Assembly: GCA_911728455.2 (NCBI GenBank)
Contig: OU452219.1
Location: forward strand, 17,016,397-17,080,396
Direction of reading: 5' to 3'
DNA length: 64,000 nucleotides
DNA from: Marthasterias glacialis
Taxonomy: Eukaryota; Echinodermata; Asteroidea; Forcipulatida; Asteriidae
A program made the translations under genes and the position numbers. Every line of letters begins with the position of its first letter. The first letter of the stretch is position 1. Below are positions 1-13,792 of the stretch, piece by piece. The notes beneath the pieces are model-generated. The model saw nothing but the letters and a program-made list of their open reading frames with translations. It was not told where the DNA came from and did no database searches.

Positions 1-1717
1 CCTTGTGGCCTCGGTCATGGTTAAAATTTATTTGAACTAGCGTGAATTAAGCGCAGGTCCTGCTTGTTGTCAAAATGTTTAATCGGTTTGGCAGGGGGCG
101 GATCCAAGGGGGGGGGGGGTAGGTCCTAGCATAGATCCATCCGTCTACCATTTTTGAAAAAAAAAATATTCCTGAGAAAGTACTCAAAATTTGGAGAACA
201 ATATTGGCCGTTGATAAAGGGAACTTGACGTGTTTCAAGGTTTTCTTTAAACGATGCTGAACTACGAAATACACTCACCTAACTTTGATTCACGTTCAAA
301 CAACTGAAATTAAATGTAATGCTATAAAAGAGTATAAATTATATAATTGTAAAGTATTTAGATGATATCTTAAGGGGGGTATCCAAGCCTTCCATTTAAA
401 GGAAACATAAGTTATTATGTTAATGAGTCATGTTAGTGTAATTTTCCCTCAGTCGTATGAACCTAATGATTTAATACAATTAAATTATTTTAATCTGATT
501 TAATTTATTTTTATATAATTCTTCTTTATTTATTTATTTATTTATTTGATTATTGTTTTTTTTCGGGGGGGGGGGTTCCCCAAGTATGCGAGCTTGACCT
601 TGAACACACATTTCAGATTTTTATGTTTATCCGATGATGAGATTGATAATACCTACCACCATTTGGGTATTAAAATAAAATTAAGGAATATTGCAATATT
701 TTTATTACAGGCATATACATTAGTGCACAATTATTATTTGTTTGGTCGAAGTAATGTTTAAAATAACCCGCGTTGAATTGTAATCTTTATAGAAACAATT
801 GACAAAGGCCTATTGTTATTATAACCCCATTTATTGAAACTGTTACCCTTGAACCGCACTACAAAACTGTAAATAAAATACCGGGTACAGATGGCTTTCG
901 CCCAAATTGGAGGCGAGGGCGCATTTCTTGAGCTTTGCCTCATCCAGCAGCCACAAGCAGAGTAAATTTAATTATCTGGTGCAGAAAAAGCGCAATTAAG
1001 TAGCACCTTAAACTAAATAATGAACACCAATTTGTCAATTCAAAACATAACTCAGACATACAACTTTGTAATTGCCCCCTGAAGAGAGGAAATGGCCAAG
1101 CCCGTTCAGTGTTGTGCTGTTTTTCAGTTTACTGTCGCACTACTTCTAAAGAAGAAAAATAGGAAATTATCTGATCAGCTGACAAGTTGCATGCCTAATA
1201 ATTGTAAAAGTATATGAATATAAACTTATAATTAAAAGTTATCTTGAAGGCTCTTTATAGCATCAATAACAGTGAGAATACTTTCGCTTGAAAATGTTAA
1301 CAATATAAAGATGATTGAATCATACTTATCGAAAACACGGGTTACATGTAGGCAACAGCTTCTAAGTGGGATATAGAATAGAAAACATGAAAAAGGTAAC
1401 TGTACCAAATTGACTTCCCAAATCCAGAACCATTAAACTTTGACAACAGTTTCAGAGGTATGAGATTTGTTTCCTGCGAACGATCTGTATAGCCTTCAAG
1501 TAAAGCCAATGGTGTTCAATCTTTTTTAAAGAAAAATGATCACGGTTGTGTGAACATGGCGGAAGTGAACTGGATGACATTGTTTCTCAAGCTTATATTT
1601 TCAGAGTATTGTATATAAGTATCTTCATTTGAAATAATAAGTGGCATAGATCCATCCGTAATGGATGTGGGGTGTGGTTTGAAATTTGCGTACATTACTA
1701 AAGTGAGACAAATGTAG

Positions 1718-2097
1718 TACTCTCTTAGTGTAAAAGAGTGAAAACACCACTCTCTTGCCCGAGTGGTGGTGTATTTTTCACACTTTTTAGAGTGCAATTA
1801 TCTCTAGTTTGCTCTTTTAGAGTGAAATTTGAGTGAAGTTCACTCTGAGTCGAGTGAAGAAGAAAATGTTTCAACTCTAAAAAGACTTGTCCGCCATATG
1901 GCTCTTTTAAAAGAATGGTATGGCGGACAACTCTTTTTGGAGTGGAAATATTTTGTTTTTCACTCGATTCAGAGTGAACTTCACTCAAATTTCACTCTAA
2001 AAGAGCAAACGAGATAACTGCACTCTAAAAAGAGTGAAAATTACACCACCATTTGGGCAAGAGAGTGATGTTTTCACTCTTTTACATTAAGAGAGTA
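1718..2097. mobile_element. Long-arm foldback element (MITE-like)
   Basis: The outer ends are TACTCTCTTA (1718-1727) and its reverse complement TAAGAGAGTA (2088-2097). The two halves are complementary over most of their length, with motifs such as AGAGTGAAATTTGAGTGAAG read from both sides. The centre lies near 1900 in an imperfect palindrome around GTCCGCCATA and TATGGCGGAC. Because the arms are so similar, both strands encode almost the same peptide, starting MSEVHSESSE. There is no transposase frame, so this is a non-autonomous element. A possible 4-bp TGTA flank occurs on both sides but is too short to be sure of a target duplication. Confidence 0.75.
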
Positions 2098-2641
2098 TGT
2101 AACTAGGCCTACGTATGCCCTATACATTATTATGTTTAGAATCACGGGCAGATCTGTTTCTTTTTGTACAAAATTCAAACGCAATTTCCGTAGAAATTTT
2201 TACAGTCATTAGAATGGCATCATAAATGAAGTGCAATGCATGTTATTGTCATAGTTCGAGACAAGTCGACCACCTTGGTCTCATAAACTGGCTTGTTTTT
2301 CAGGAATTAGCCATTATTACTAGGCTAATTTTTGTTCACCGCATGGACAAATTTAGAGAGGAAAGGGTGATCTTATTTTGGCCTTCTCTTCATTGGGAGG
2401 GGGGAGGGGGGTACACCTGTAGGAAAGAGTACAGGGTGACACAGCGGCCTCACAGCGTTGTACCAGGCCAAAATCTGTCTTTTCGAAAAGAAAAGCCCAT
2501 TCAAATTGTAATGTGGAGGGTGTGAGTAAACATCGCGGCTTCCTTCGTGAACGCCCCGACCCGGCACAGAGAAAAAGTACAACACAAGTGAGAGTGTTCG
2601 TTTTTGCCAACAAGTGTTGTAACCTGTGGCGTAACTAAGAA

Positions 2642-2668
2642 GGGGGGGGGGGGGGGGGGGGGGGGGGG
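2642..2668 (+). repeat. Run of 27 G residues
   Basis: A homopolymer of 27 G is followed within about 35 bases by further G and C blocks. Such a run can form G-quadruplex structures and is prone to length errors in sequencing and assembly, so its exact length is uncertain. Confidence 0.8.
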
Positions 2669-4229
2669 ACATGGGGGCCCCCAACTGATGTCCGTGCCCC
2701 CCGTGCCCCCATTTGAAATCAATATTACCAGCATAATACATTTTATAAAACTTTACTTAGCAATTGTCAATGTTTTAAAACTAATTTTCTATTTACACGC
2801 AATGTATTTGTTTTTACCTGCACGTCATATTATCTTATTTAAAAAAAAAAGTAAATGCCGTAACAAGAGCGCTGATTAAAGGGGCTTCTTTAGCAAAAAA
2901 TGCAAACGGAAACAATTGGCAGAAGTATCCCCCCCCCGGAAAAAATGGTGCACCCCCTTGTGGCCCGCTATAAAATTTGACCCTAGTTTCGGCACTGGTT
3001 GTAATCTTGAGTTCTCTTGAATGAAAAGGGTCAGTAAACATTGTGAATGCAAATGTTAGACAGCAGTTTACATTGGCAAAAGGAGGTACGGAGAAGAAAT
3101 AAAAGTGAAACAATGGTGACTTTCACCTTCATCTGAAGTATTGCATACTGGATGGGTATATTTGCTGTATACAAAACCGATATTTCCGTATAATATGGCA
3201 ATAACGACAACAACGCCACTATAGAGGGACTGATCAATCCATGTTTTAGGTTTGTTGGTTTAATGATCATACATCTATACTTGACTTCCTCTTTTCATTC
3301 GTGTTTTAAATTTCAACAAAATTAACTAAAAGAGCTGTAAATAATAGAGTTGTTAAAAACAAATATCTGGCAATGTTTCAATATAATTAATACATATATT
3401 AATGTTTATAATTGTGTTTTCTTGTTGATGCATAATATTCAAACAAATAAAGTGTACAAATCTTCGAAGAAAAATCACTTAACTAATTATTTTCATTAAC
3501 TCGATATGTATATATATTATTGGACAGCATTTTTATATTAAATTAAATGAAATTACATCAAAAACTGCATTTAACTCATAAAATAATTTAACAAGATATT
3601 GGATTAGCGCCCCAGCTCAACATTGGTATAAGAAAGGAAACATTTTTTTTCACAGATTTATATATACCTTACATGGTATATAGATAATGATGGTAGAAAA
3701 CCTGGAAATATTTCTGCCTGTGTTATCGTTTTTACACAATAAATGAAATAAGATCCAAACTTAATTTTCATCTCATGAGATCCAAACTCGTATTCGTATT
3801 ATACGAATACGTACAAAAAATCTAGATGTATTTTTACTGTTTTCTCGCAACTGAAACAACTAAACGGGCTGCAATTTTCACAGGTTGGTTTTTATTACAA
3901 AAAATCCGATCTGTGCAAAGAATGGAAGCATTTACAGATACTTTACCAATGTTGAGCTGGGACTTCAACTACCCGAAGCACATAAGAACATTTCTTTAAT
4001 TGCAGCAATTTCGTGCAATTTTACACAAACTTACAACCTGCCCAACATTAACAAAGTGGAAACCAACAATTGAAAGAATTTGTAAACACAAGTACGTCTC
4101 TATATTAGTAAGAAAAGTACATCTATAACTGCATCCATTTCTAACCCCTTCTTCTAAAAAAAACAATATATAAAAAATAAAGCAATAATAAAACTTATAC
4201 GTCAAAAATAAAACAGGGTAAATTCAACC

Positions 4230-4545
4230 CTGTAACTGATACATTCTATAAAGGTGGAGTACAGGATTGGTATTCATCCATTTTCTTTTAAATAAAGTAT
4301 ATCGGTCTAAACGCTTACTGATTATGAAGTTCATACCAGTACCAATATTCTATACAAATAGTTCTGTCTGAAACACTGTCAAAGTCGAGAAAATAGAATT
4401 TGAAGACCCCGATTTTTAATTTCGATTGTAGCAATCGAAGTTAAGGACAATGTGTTTACTTGCTGAACAGTGTGCACGGTTTTGCACTATTTGTCCCGAC
4501 TCGGATGACAGATTGAGTGCAAATCTTCACAGGTAAATTTTTCAT
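4230..4545. repeat. Dispersed repeat, family with copies at 5785-6110 and 61087-61430
   Basis: Phrases such as TTACTGATTATGAAGTTCA, ACTGTCAAAGTCGAGAAAAT and ACAATGTGTTTAC occur here, again at 5820-5960, and in reverse complement at 61180-61370. The copy near 61.1 kb has inverted ends (TACAGGATTGGTA and its complement), which suggests a foldback DNA transposon. No coding capacity is seen. Confidence 0.65.
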
Positions 4546-5784
4546 GTATATATTGAATCGCACAAAGTGAGAACACTGCACTGTCAGCTTTACCATTTAT
4601 CTTATTTCCCACTTTTAAGGAGACACTCAGTTTTTAAAAACATTAATACTAAGGTAACGATTGTAAAGGTGTTTGAAACATTGAGCCTCGTCATTTGTCT
4701 TACCAGAACTAACACTTGCAGATTCATAAAAATAAACAATTCTATTTTATAGGAACGAAAACAAAAATTAACTTTTTCATGCCAACAGTAATCTTAATAG
4801 TACAGTTGATAGCAATGATTTCGATATGTGCAAATTTTTACAGATAAATTGCGAGATATTTTACCCACATGACATTCTCATAACTTTTAAAGTGCACAAT
4901 TTTCAATAACTTAGTTGCACTGTAACAAACAAGTCCACTCTACTCCAACACCAGATTATAAGTATTTTTTATACAAAACTCATCCTTTGTGTTCAAGGTA
5001 GACTACACGTATTGCATGGTGACTTTAACAAGATTTAAAATTCAGGTGCCCGATCATTCCATTATAACGCGTCAGCCCATACCATCCACTCACCCGCCCC
5101 AACGCCCGCCCCCCTAAAAAAAATTCACCCCCGAAAAGAAACACAATTTTTTTTAAAGAATAATAATGATCGTCCACTTTGTAAATATACCAGACAATAC
5201 CCAATGCCGCTGCTTTCGGTTATAACCCTGCATAAAGCAAGAGACTGTTATTACTAATTTCCTGTTTTTCTTGTTTACACATGGAAACCCCCATGCACTA
5301 GGTTGTGTAAATAATCCCCGACAATGGAACACAAACCTCTACCCTACACTCAGCATGCACTCACACCAGAAACAAAAACTCAAAAGTACAACTGAGCAAG
5401 CTCTGATCAGATTCTTTTTAAAAGGGTGGAATACAATGACTTTCAATAATACCTACAATGACCTTTGAACTGAAATAAAACTTGAATTTTACTTGGGGTA
5501 CAATCCAAGCAAGTTTGTTACTTTTAAAAGTGACATTCTGAAAGTTCATGTGCAAATTTAATTTATAAGCATTAAACTATGATAGAAATATCAAAAATGG
5601 CAACAAAAAAAATGACATCGACTTTAAAAATCATTTGGCAGAGTGTCTGAAGTGAAAACTACAATAATATTTTAAATAAAATGCATGATTAATATGTTCA
5701 ATAATGTAGTTGGAAGTGGGTTGAAGCCATGTGGCTAATAAGTAATATCACTATTATCAAAGGTAAAATAGGATTTCATCCAAA

Positions 5785-6110
5785 TTGTATTCTTTTTATT
5801 AGCATCAGTCTGAAAGCTTACTGATTATGAAGTTCAGACCAGTACCAATCTTCCACAGAAATATTTCTGTCTGAAATACTGTCAAAGTCGAGAAAATAAA
5901 ATTTGAAGACCCTCATTTTAATTTCGGTTGTAACAATCGAAATTAAGGACAATGTGTTTACATGCTGAAAAGTGTGCACGGTTTTCACTATTTTCTCCTG
6001 ACTCAGACGACGGATTGAGCCAAAACTTTCTCAGGTTTGGTGTGTCGTGTATATTTTGAATCACACAAAGTCAGAGCAGTGCACTATCAGCTTTACCAAT
6101 CCTAAAATTT
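5785..6110. repeat. Second copy of the 4.2-kb dispersed repeat
   Basis: It shares the same ordered blocks as 4230-4545, including the TTACTGATTATGAAGTTCA motif, the ACTGTCAAAGTCGAGAAAAT motif and a closing block that reads through a GACGGATTGAG-type segment. Substitutions and small indels show this is an old dispersed copy. Confidence 0.65.
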
Positions 6111-6239
6111 ACCTTCAAATGGGATTAATTAGAACCAATCTTGTGGTCCTCTCTTGGTGAGATGACAAAAAATTTCCCACATGGTGTTCCTCGTCCTAAA
6201 AGTGCTACACCAACCCTCCACAATACAAAGACTAATATA

Positions 6240-6612
6240 TTAAAGGGTCTGTATATGTTTGGTAATGACCCTGAAAATTTATGGCTATAATAACTCACTT
6301 GGTAAGAAGTACAGCAGCTTTGGATAGTATAATGCATTTTGAGAAACGTTTCACTTCGAAGTACTGCAGTTATGGAAAAATACATTACTTTTTATCCCCC
6401 AAAAATTTGAATCTGAGAAGCGTTATCGCCGTAACGCTTCTCGGAATGTATATTCCAATGACGAATACTTCTTCTGCGTGAACACAACCGCTCCAGATTT
6501 TTGGTGATATCTCAAAAACGCTGCCACATTTGGTACTGAAATTTACACAGGTTAGTTGTATGGCATAGGCAAATGTACGGTTCCAAAAACCAAAGGTATA
6601 CTTTGCCTTTAA
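6240..6612. mobile_element. TTAA-flanked short-TIR element
   Basis: The segment starts TTAA-AGGGTCTGTATATG (6240) and ends CATACTTT-like GCCT-TTAA (6609-6612), so the two ends are imperfect inverted repeats inside TTAA. Related sequence (CTCCAGATTTT, AAAACGC, ACAGGTTAGTT in order) recurs near 63850-63920. TTAA target sites are typical of piggyBac-type elements; assigning this one to that superfamily is inference. Confidence 0.45.
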
Positions 6613-8051
6613 TGGAGTTGTTTCGTTTCAACTTGGTAGAATGAAGACTTGTCAAATAAAATTATACAACTAAGGCTTTGGTTGAAATTTCAATATCTTA
6701 CTCGACATTTTGAATACATACTTTACCAGGCATGGCATTTGACCCTTACTAGAAAGTATAGGAAAATTCTATTGAGTAGAAGGGCTGACTTACTTAGGGC
6801 TTCAATAGATTTTTCAGGCTATTTATTTAGAGTTTTTCTAAGGGAAAAACATTGGAAATTGGACAAAAGTAGGAAGAATGTCATGCCTGTTTTACACTCA
6901 TCACAGACTGCAGTAGCTATGACATCTTTAACGTCAAATATGGCGGGATCTAGGTCACTAGAAAATAGAGGTTATATATTCAATTATGTCTGGTACCTTA
7001 TATAAACCCACCCACTAAAGCTTTTGAAACTTAATCCTGCATATAAAACTTTACACACATTAAACACCGATGTTACCCCCCCCATTCACCTTAACACCGA
7101 AACCTGGCCTAGAAACACTCACAATTGGGTTTGTCATGGGTGAAATTGCTTTTGAGAACTCACTCTAACAAATCAGACTTCGCGTGTGAGAAAAACTCCC
7201 ACAGAAGGCAAATCCAATTGGTGGTGGATTCAAGGTTGGTTTTTAATCAGGGAACGTTCATTATTTCTTGTGAGCATTTATAGTTTGGGATTTTGGATTC
7301 TGAAGCTGAGCAGTAACGTCCAGAAAGCGATTTCCCAATCGTATACAAACAATTTGTTTTGGTTATTGCTAGTTTTCTGGTCAAATGACAAAAATACTTA
7401 TTGTTGAGGATTAAAGAACACACCCCTTCTACCAAGGATGTTGACACTCTCTCATATGAAAAAACAGAAAGTACATATGCAAATATATTTTTAAACATTG
7501 GGGCACTTTGGTGTAGAGTTAATAGCAGCATTGCAATCATGTTGCAATACAAAAGTACTGTGAATGTCTGGTGCCCATTTACACACAACTTCAACTTACT
7601 CCTCCAAAAACAGACCCCCAAAATTAACAGAGCAATAGGCTCGATTTCACAAAGCACTACGGATTCATATTAAGATGAGTGACTTGTTTTGTGACATCAC
7701 ACTTTGCTATTGAGATCATAAGGCCGTGTGCAAACTGACGACTTTGGCCAGTTGCTATGGGCGGATCGCTGAAAAGTCCTAACGCCGCCGTTGCAGCCAA
7801 TGGACATAGCCGTAGCAAAAGTCGCTTGCATCAGACAAGAGCAACACAACCTCTTTATGAAATCAGCCCCTTTTCCCAATTTCACCCAACCTCTTACAGC
7901 ACATGAATCACTATTAACGCATTCAAAAAACAAAATGCACTGCATTTTGTTTTTTTGTGGCTGGCTCACTGACTGTTTTTTTTTTAAGCTGACCACAAAC
8001 AGTTATAGAGTATTGTTGTTGTTCTCTGTAGATCCATGACATGAAATTAGG

Positions 8052-8236
8052 CACTGGGCGCAATTTCATTAAGTTGTTAAGCACAGAAAGTCTTGCTAAG
8101 CAGAGACAGGTTACCAGTCAAAATACCACATAGTGCACATAATTATAACTTGAGCCTGGCTCCCTGCTCATTTTTGCTTAGCAGAAACATTTGCTGCGCA
8201 CCGTTTTCTGCTTAACAGCTTTCATGAAATTAGGCA
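8052..8236. mobile_element. Foldback repeat of the 'GCCCAATTTCAT' family
   Basis: The ends resemble GCAATTTCATTAAGTTGTTAA and its complement CTTAACAGCTTTCATGAAATT. The interior carries GCTAAGCAGA and ACCAGTCAAAATACC, which also appear at 43277-43469, 52212-52412 and 58578-58775. At about 190 bp and without coding sequence, it fits a MITE family. Confidence 0.65.
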
Positions 8237-8589
8237 GGTCTGTAGTTACTGTGCATAACTGATTCTGAAGGAATCAAACTAAAAATATGATCCAGATTCA
8301 GGGTAAATTTGTTACCTTCTCAGATTTGGCAGTGTCCACTTATTTGCATTCTGTATGTTTTGAATATTAAAAATGAAAACAAGTTCTTAATTTTGGTCAA
8401 ATATCATCAGGGTTTTAGTTGTTATTTTACTGTTAAAGTTATGTTGTGATCATCACTTTCTAGGTGAGTTTTGAAGGAATGACCTTTGTAAACATTCCTT
8501 TGTTTATCTAGGACTCAAAAAATCCTGTTGGTTTGTAAAAATAACAATCTCTCCAGCTTAAATCAATTTGTTAGGCATTTTGTTTACAA

Positions 8590-8890
8590 TAAGAGTGACC
8601 TTGTACATTCCAGGGTACTTCTGGCAGGTAAGCATGCACCGGTCACAGGGAAATTTTTACATTTGTGTCACAATTTCCATGAGATGTAAAAGTAACAGCT
8701 GAACAAGTTTTGAGATGTGCCCCCTTTCTTCAAACCAGAAGCTGATAAGAATCAGACGGTACAATTTCAATAGAATAGAAGATTTGATGTTTTCTTCCAA
8801 TTGGGCTGTGTACAAATCATGCCTGCAGGAAGTCCAGGCTCCGTGACTCTTTTTTAAACATGTGATGTCACAGGTCACATGGTCTATACC
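8590..8890. repeat. Dispersed repeat, uninterrupted copy
   Basis: It begins AAGAGTGACCTTGTACATTC and ends CACAGGTCACATGGTCTATA. A related copy lies at 21478-22077 but is split by a foldback insertion. The comparison lets the empty site be inferred. Confidence 0.65.
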
Positions 8891-9050
8891 ACTGCTGAAT
8901 CGCAATCAACCTTTAAACCACTGAGAACATGGGTACCGTCCATACAAAGTACCGGGCAGTAGGGGCTGCATTAACAACCATGCACATCTACTGATGAATT
9001 TCGTCTTAAATTCACAGCAGGTTTAATAGATGTTATCATTTGCATCAAGG

Positions 9051-9200
9051 ATAAAGAATATTATTCGTGTTTTACTCATACACCGATGTGTGTTACGCAC
9101 TGTGTATACTCAGTACTTCTTTCCCCGAGTCCTGTGAAAAAAATCCACAAGCATATTCCTCTGTTGGGATTCGAACCCACGACCTTTGCCATTCTTGACA
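9051..9200 (-). mobile_element. tRNA-derived SINE copy (head truncated)
   Basis: Read on the minus strand it carries an RNA polymerase III B-box match (GGTTCGAATCC type, here GGGTTCGAATCCCA), followed by the shared body with ACTCAGTACTT and CACCGATGTGTG on the plus strand. The tRNA-like 5' part found in the other copies (A-box region with CTAGTGGTAAGA) is missing or diverged. Confidence 0.65.
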
Positions 9201-12200
9201 TTAGGCACTGGGCACAAAAACAGGTTGTTGTTGTTTGTGCCTTCCTTGCTCTCTAAGTGAGATAGAAATTAAGGACAGTGAAAATCACAAGAGAAGTCCC
9301 CTGGGTCAGTAACCCCTGGATCGCCTAACCATGTCCAGAAATAAATTACAGACAAAAGGTCTAAAAGCGTCGAACATCACACACTGGCCAGGCTTGTGCT
9401 GTATAGCTGCAATAACGTTCAATCGAGTCATTTTTTGTTTGTGTGCAATACGTGTATCTCATACAAACCGTAAATGGTAATTTTTGGTACAAAAACTTGT
9501 CCATGAAAGCCCTAATGGTGTACACTACAAAATGTTGGGTCTACTTCATAAAAGGATAAAATATCTACACTAATCTTGACTAATATTTTAAATGAGATGG
9601 TATTCTCTCATATTTTATACATACTCTATTGCATTGACTCCAAAGTCGGATGGTACAAGTTAAAAGTTCACTTTGATTAGTTACTCAGGTTTATATTCCC
9701 TTACTTAAATAATTTTACTTCAAGCATTGTATCGCATCAGACGGGCACAAGATGATTTTTCGCAATCGTTGCACCTCTGAGAAGGAAAACGTTTTACGAT
9801 GCGCAGTTAACACCTGCAGTTAGGAAAACAACTTGCACGCAATATGCATTGATGATGCATGGTTACTTCTGTTGCACAACTACCATTCTTACTTAGTGAC
9901 CCAATTCACCTGACGTCATCATCACAATCATCTTGGGTGCACCATTTTGGGAGGCAATGTCCCTAATGTGTTATGGAGAGTAGTTGGTGCGCATTTTACA
10001 CGTTTACGAGTGAATGTCGAGCGTGGCAGCAGTAGTCGAGTGTGACAGTGGTGCAAGGGGTCAATACCAGTTTAAACCTTTATCTAGCCCGAACATCTGA
10101 CATCATCACCTCGATGCTCGGGAAATGACGCCTTCCAAAACCATCACGCTACTAACAGAGATCGATGGAGTTGTACAGTCTCAAAATGACAACATTTTCA
10201 AAGCGTGTGCGTATCTGCGTGCAGTGCAGAGCGCACTCACAGAATGAGATCATTGGTATGCTAGTGGTGCACGCATGGGATACACCTTACCCAATCAAAC
10301 CACTGAATTCTAAATACCGGTCCCCTGTCATCACCCTGATGGATAAAGACAGGGGACCAGTTTAACCTTTATCATGCTGCCAGCTTGTGTTGTGTCATGT
10401 CACTTATATCCAACATCAATCGGAAAAAAAACCCAAGCTGATTCTCATTTATTGAAAAACGAGACCCAGACTTCTTCCTTTAGGCTGCATCTAGATTCAG
10501 TGACTTGTGGCTACGGCTATGGCCATTGGCTGAATAATACTTCTCAACAATACAGCCATAGCCACAACTAAAGCCATGGCCCAGGTTTGGTTTTACTAGG
10601 GATGGCAATTCCCTTGAGTGATTTACTAGGATCCTTCCCCACTCTAACAAAATCTAACGCCATATGGTTACTCAACACCCAAACTGTGGTACTCTGATTA
10701 TGGTGGTATGCCTGGACCCATGTAAAGCGTAACCAGCTTACCAGTGCAGTCCCCTGCCCGACAAAATCCAACAAAACCTGCTGCTAGAGTTTGATGGAAT
10801 AGGGACTGTTAGGGTTAATAAAAAGACTGTTGGTATACAATTGGCCTCCCCTTTCATTATTCGTAAAGACACAACATTAGCAAACATTCAAATACACTTC
10901 CAGTTCCACTAAAAAAACCAGTTCCACTAAATACAGAATGTAGAAGGTGAAGGTTACGCATGTGATCAAAAGGTGTACAGTAGCTTTCAGACAATTTTTA
11001 TAAAAACTTTCTAAGCCGGTTAACTTGCTTCTCAACTGTTAACCATCATCATGGCCAGTATACCAGCAGCTCACTCAATAGCCGGCAGCAATGCAGTACT
11101 GTTAATAGTTAGCGTTTAATACTTCAGCTTGAATCAATTTGCAGTTAGCAATTACATATGCAGCATTTAAAAAATACGATCTAGTACCATTCTTCAAGAT
11201 ATTTTTTTTACGTTAAATAAACTTATGCAGGTGATTCAGCAAAAAAATTCCTTATCAGTGGTTCAGTTCTGGAATTTCATCTTTGAGAGGGCAAGACCAT
11301 TTCATCTTGCAAAGGGTATTTACATTGGAAAATCTTACACTCTGTGGAAGGGGCACCAAGGCCAAGACCAGGGCAACAGAGGCCATGGCCTGAGTGGCCT
11401 CTGTGTAATTCCAGGCCTGGTGGTTAGCAATCTAGGGCCTTTTTACCAAACCAGCATACTGGCTCTGGCTTTTGGTAAGCAAGGCATGGGAGTGAGTTAA
11501 AAACAAAAAATATGTCAACAGTTTTACCAGTTGATAGTATTATGCTGTTAATGATTGCTCGTACGCTAAGAAAAAGAAATATGTCATAGTAATTAATGAA
11601 CTACAAGGTAATTGAAAAAAGGATAACGTATGTCACATGAACAGGCAGGACGGGTTGTAAAGCAACACTGGAACAACTTAAAGTTGACTGATATTTTTTA
11701 CTCGCATTCTTTGGTTTTAATAATGGCAGAAATAAAATTGTTAATCATTCTTCTGGGTAATTAGAAAATTAGAAGGTAAAATACGTATCGTATGTCACAT
11801 GGACAGAAAATTGTGACAAAGAGTCTGTCCATGCGACGTACGTTACATTTTTATCAAAACTCTATAACTACTTAAATAAACAGCTAATGTCTTAGTTTTG
11901 GCTTGTAGGTATCCATAATCTCTCTAAGGATAGAGAAATAATATGCAGGTGAGGCAAAAATTGTTTGTTTAACTTTAAAGCCACTGATGAAATTGTGTCT
12001 GCCCCCGTGACATACGTTACAATCTTAAAGATTATTATTTTTGTCAAGTTCAAGTATCAAATGCTTTCGACAGAACACAGGAAACAAAAGTAGCAGAATA
12101 CTTTATCATCACTTTACTGTAAAACCTACAAATGTCCGCCAGGTGTGTGCATTTACATGTAGTTTGGATCAGAACCAGCTATGGTTTGATGTTGAAGCAC

Positions 12201-13625
12201 CAAGGAAAATGAATACTGCTCCAAAGTTGACAATGGAAGCTTAGCCAGAGCCTAAGCCGGAACCTAAGCCAGAGCCTTGGTTTGGAAAAGGCCCACAGTA
12301 TCCTTGTAAAAAGCTTTTAAACATGTAATAATCGCAATTATGGATTGATGCACCATTTTAACTGTTCAATGTTAACCATGCTCATGGAAGACCTCTGCAT
12401 TCGCACTGAACTGATTTTGCTCACAAAACAATGCCATTGTAAACATGCATTGTTGTACTAAAACAAGGAGAATACTTTGTGAAGTGTTTTTCAATTTTTT
12501 TTTTTTACGGCAAATAAAATCTGAAAAAAAGGAACTAGCTGATCAGCTGAAAAGTTGCATGCTTAATAAAAGTATCTACAGACTTCAGTTGTACAATCAG
12601 GGCTTTGTACACTTTCAAAAAACTTCATAAAAAAAACCCATGATCATTGATTCCAAATACTGCTCAGCTTGTAGCGGGTTTCCATAAAAATGTCTTGTAA
12701 CAGTTGATAAGATCGATTGTATGCAAAGCCCGTGACTGGCAGATTTAGAATGCACACTGTATGCATTAGCTTCGTCTTTGCACCACACCGCTTAGAGTCA
12801 ACAATGATAACCCTACACTCTAACTACAGAGGGCGCTCTACCATTATTTCATCAGTGGTCATCTCTGTTGAATTCTCAACGGGTGTTTGCTATGGATGTG
12901 AATCAGTAAATTGTAGGCACTCGTGTATGGCAAAAAATGAGCCGCAATCCGATCCTCAGGACCATGGATCGTGTATGAACTGACAGCTTTGGCTAACGGC
13001 TATGGCTAGATGACAGCAAAATGTCAATTCCTCGACACTGTTGTAGTAGCCAGTGGCCTCAGCCATGACTGAAAGTCCGGAATTTGGACGGTGCATTACG
13101 AATGACAACTGGACAGATCAGATCAGACAGATCAGTGACAACTGGACAGATCAGATAGATCAGTGTCTACACTGAAGCAATCATCAATAAGGCATACATG
13201 ACAAATGCTACGATACTGCTTAACCAAAATAACTGTGCCATCTTGTAAGAGCACAACACAGTTCCCCGAAGCCAAAGCTTTTCTGTGCACTGCAAATTTC
13301 TATTCCTAGCCGCGCTATGAAATTGGATCCAGGCTTTTAGGCTATAAAAGACAATCCTTCAACCAGGACCAACTGAACAGAGAGGCAGCACACAATTTTG
13401 CTAAGTGCAGAAATATTTGTGTCGCTTAGCAAAAGCCAGTTACTAGCCGAAATACTCTTCAAACGTACATTCATTGTGACTGCTTCACGGCTAATATTTG
13501 ATTAGAGATTAAATTTGTCATTAAGCACTTTTTTACAGAGAGTCAGCAAGGCAAAAGACAGAACTAACTCTTCCATTATCATAAAGACATTCTGGACAGG
13601 AGTTTTCTCACCTACAGCCCTTGGA

Positions 13626-13792
13626 CTATGTCCGAGCTGCTCCAGTGGCAAGGTCATCAGGGAAGAGTTGAGTCAGCATGAATAAGGACAGATCCGCGGA
13701 GGACCAGTAGGAACTGTGAGACGTCAATGCTGAGATGTACGTACTACTCAGATTACCCTGCCGAAGCTCATAATCTACGCGCTGCTCTAATT
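13626..13792 (-). CDS. DDHD1: DDHD1 exon 12 (last coding exon)
   Basis: Encodes the C-terminal end of the DDHD domain, with VDYELRQG and TSHSSYWSSADLSLFMLTQ, then TAG at 13628-13626. Human DDHD1 has the closely similar IDFELREG and TSHTAYWSSLDVALFLL. The acceptor is TTTCAACAG and the incoming phase is 1. Confidence 0.92.

Larger units (their letters stand above)
1..13625. other. Gene-free, repeat-rich flank left of DDHD1
   Basis: I see no gene in this stretch. The open frames are short, lack recognisable domains, and several lie inside repeats. It is AT-rich and contains poly-G and poly-C tracts near 108-119, 566-576, 2642-2668 and 2930-2937. It also holds a 380-bp foldback element (1718-2097), several dispersed repeats (4230-4545, 5785-6110, 6240-6612, 8052-8236, 8590-8890) and a SINE (about 9051-9200). 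The part nearest 13626 should include the DDHD1 3' untranslated region; I found no clear polyadenylation signal on the minus strand there. Confidence 0.6.

Noticed and set aside
1725..2017. Paired frames starting MSEVHSESSE on both strands
   Set aside because: A mirror effect of the foldback element, not two genes.
6649..7005. 118-codon plus-strand frame
   Set aside because: Its centre (around 6750-6890) is a repeat also found near 19940-20070 and 33690-33820 with frame-breaking changes, so no coding constraint is evident.
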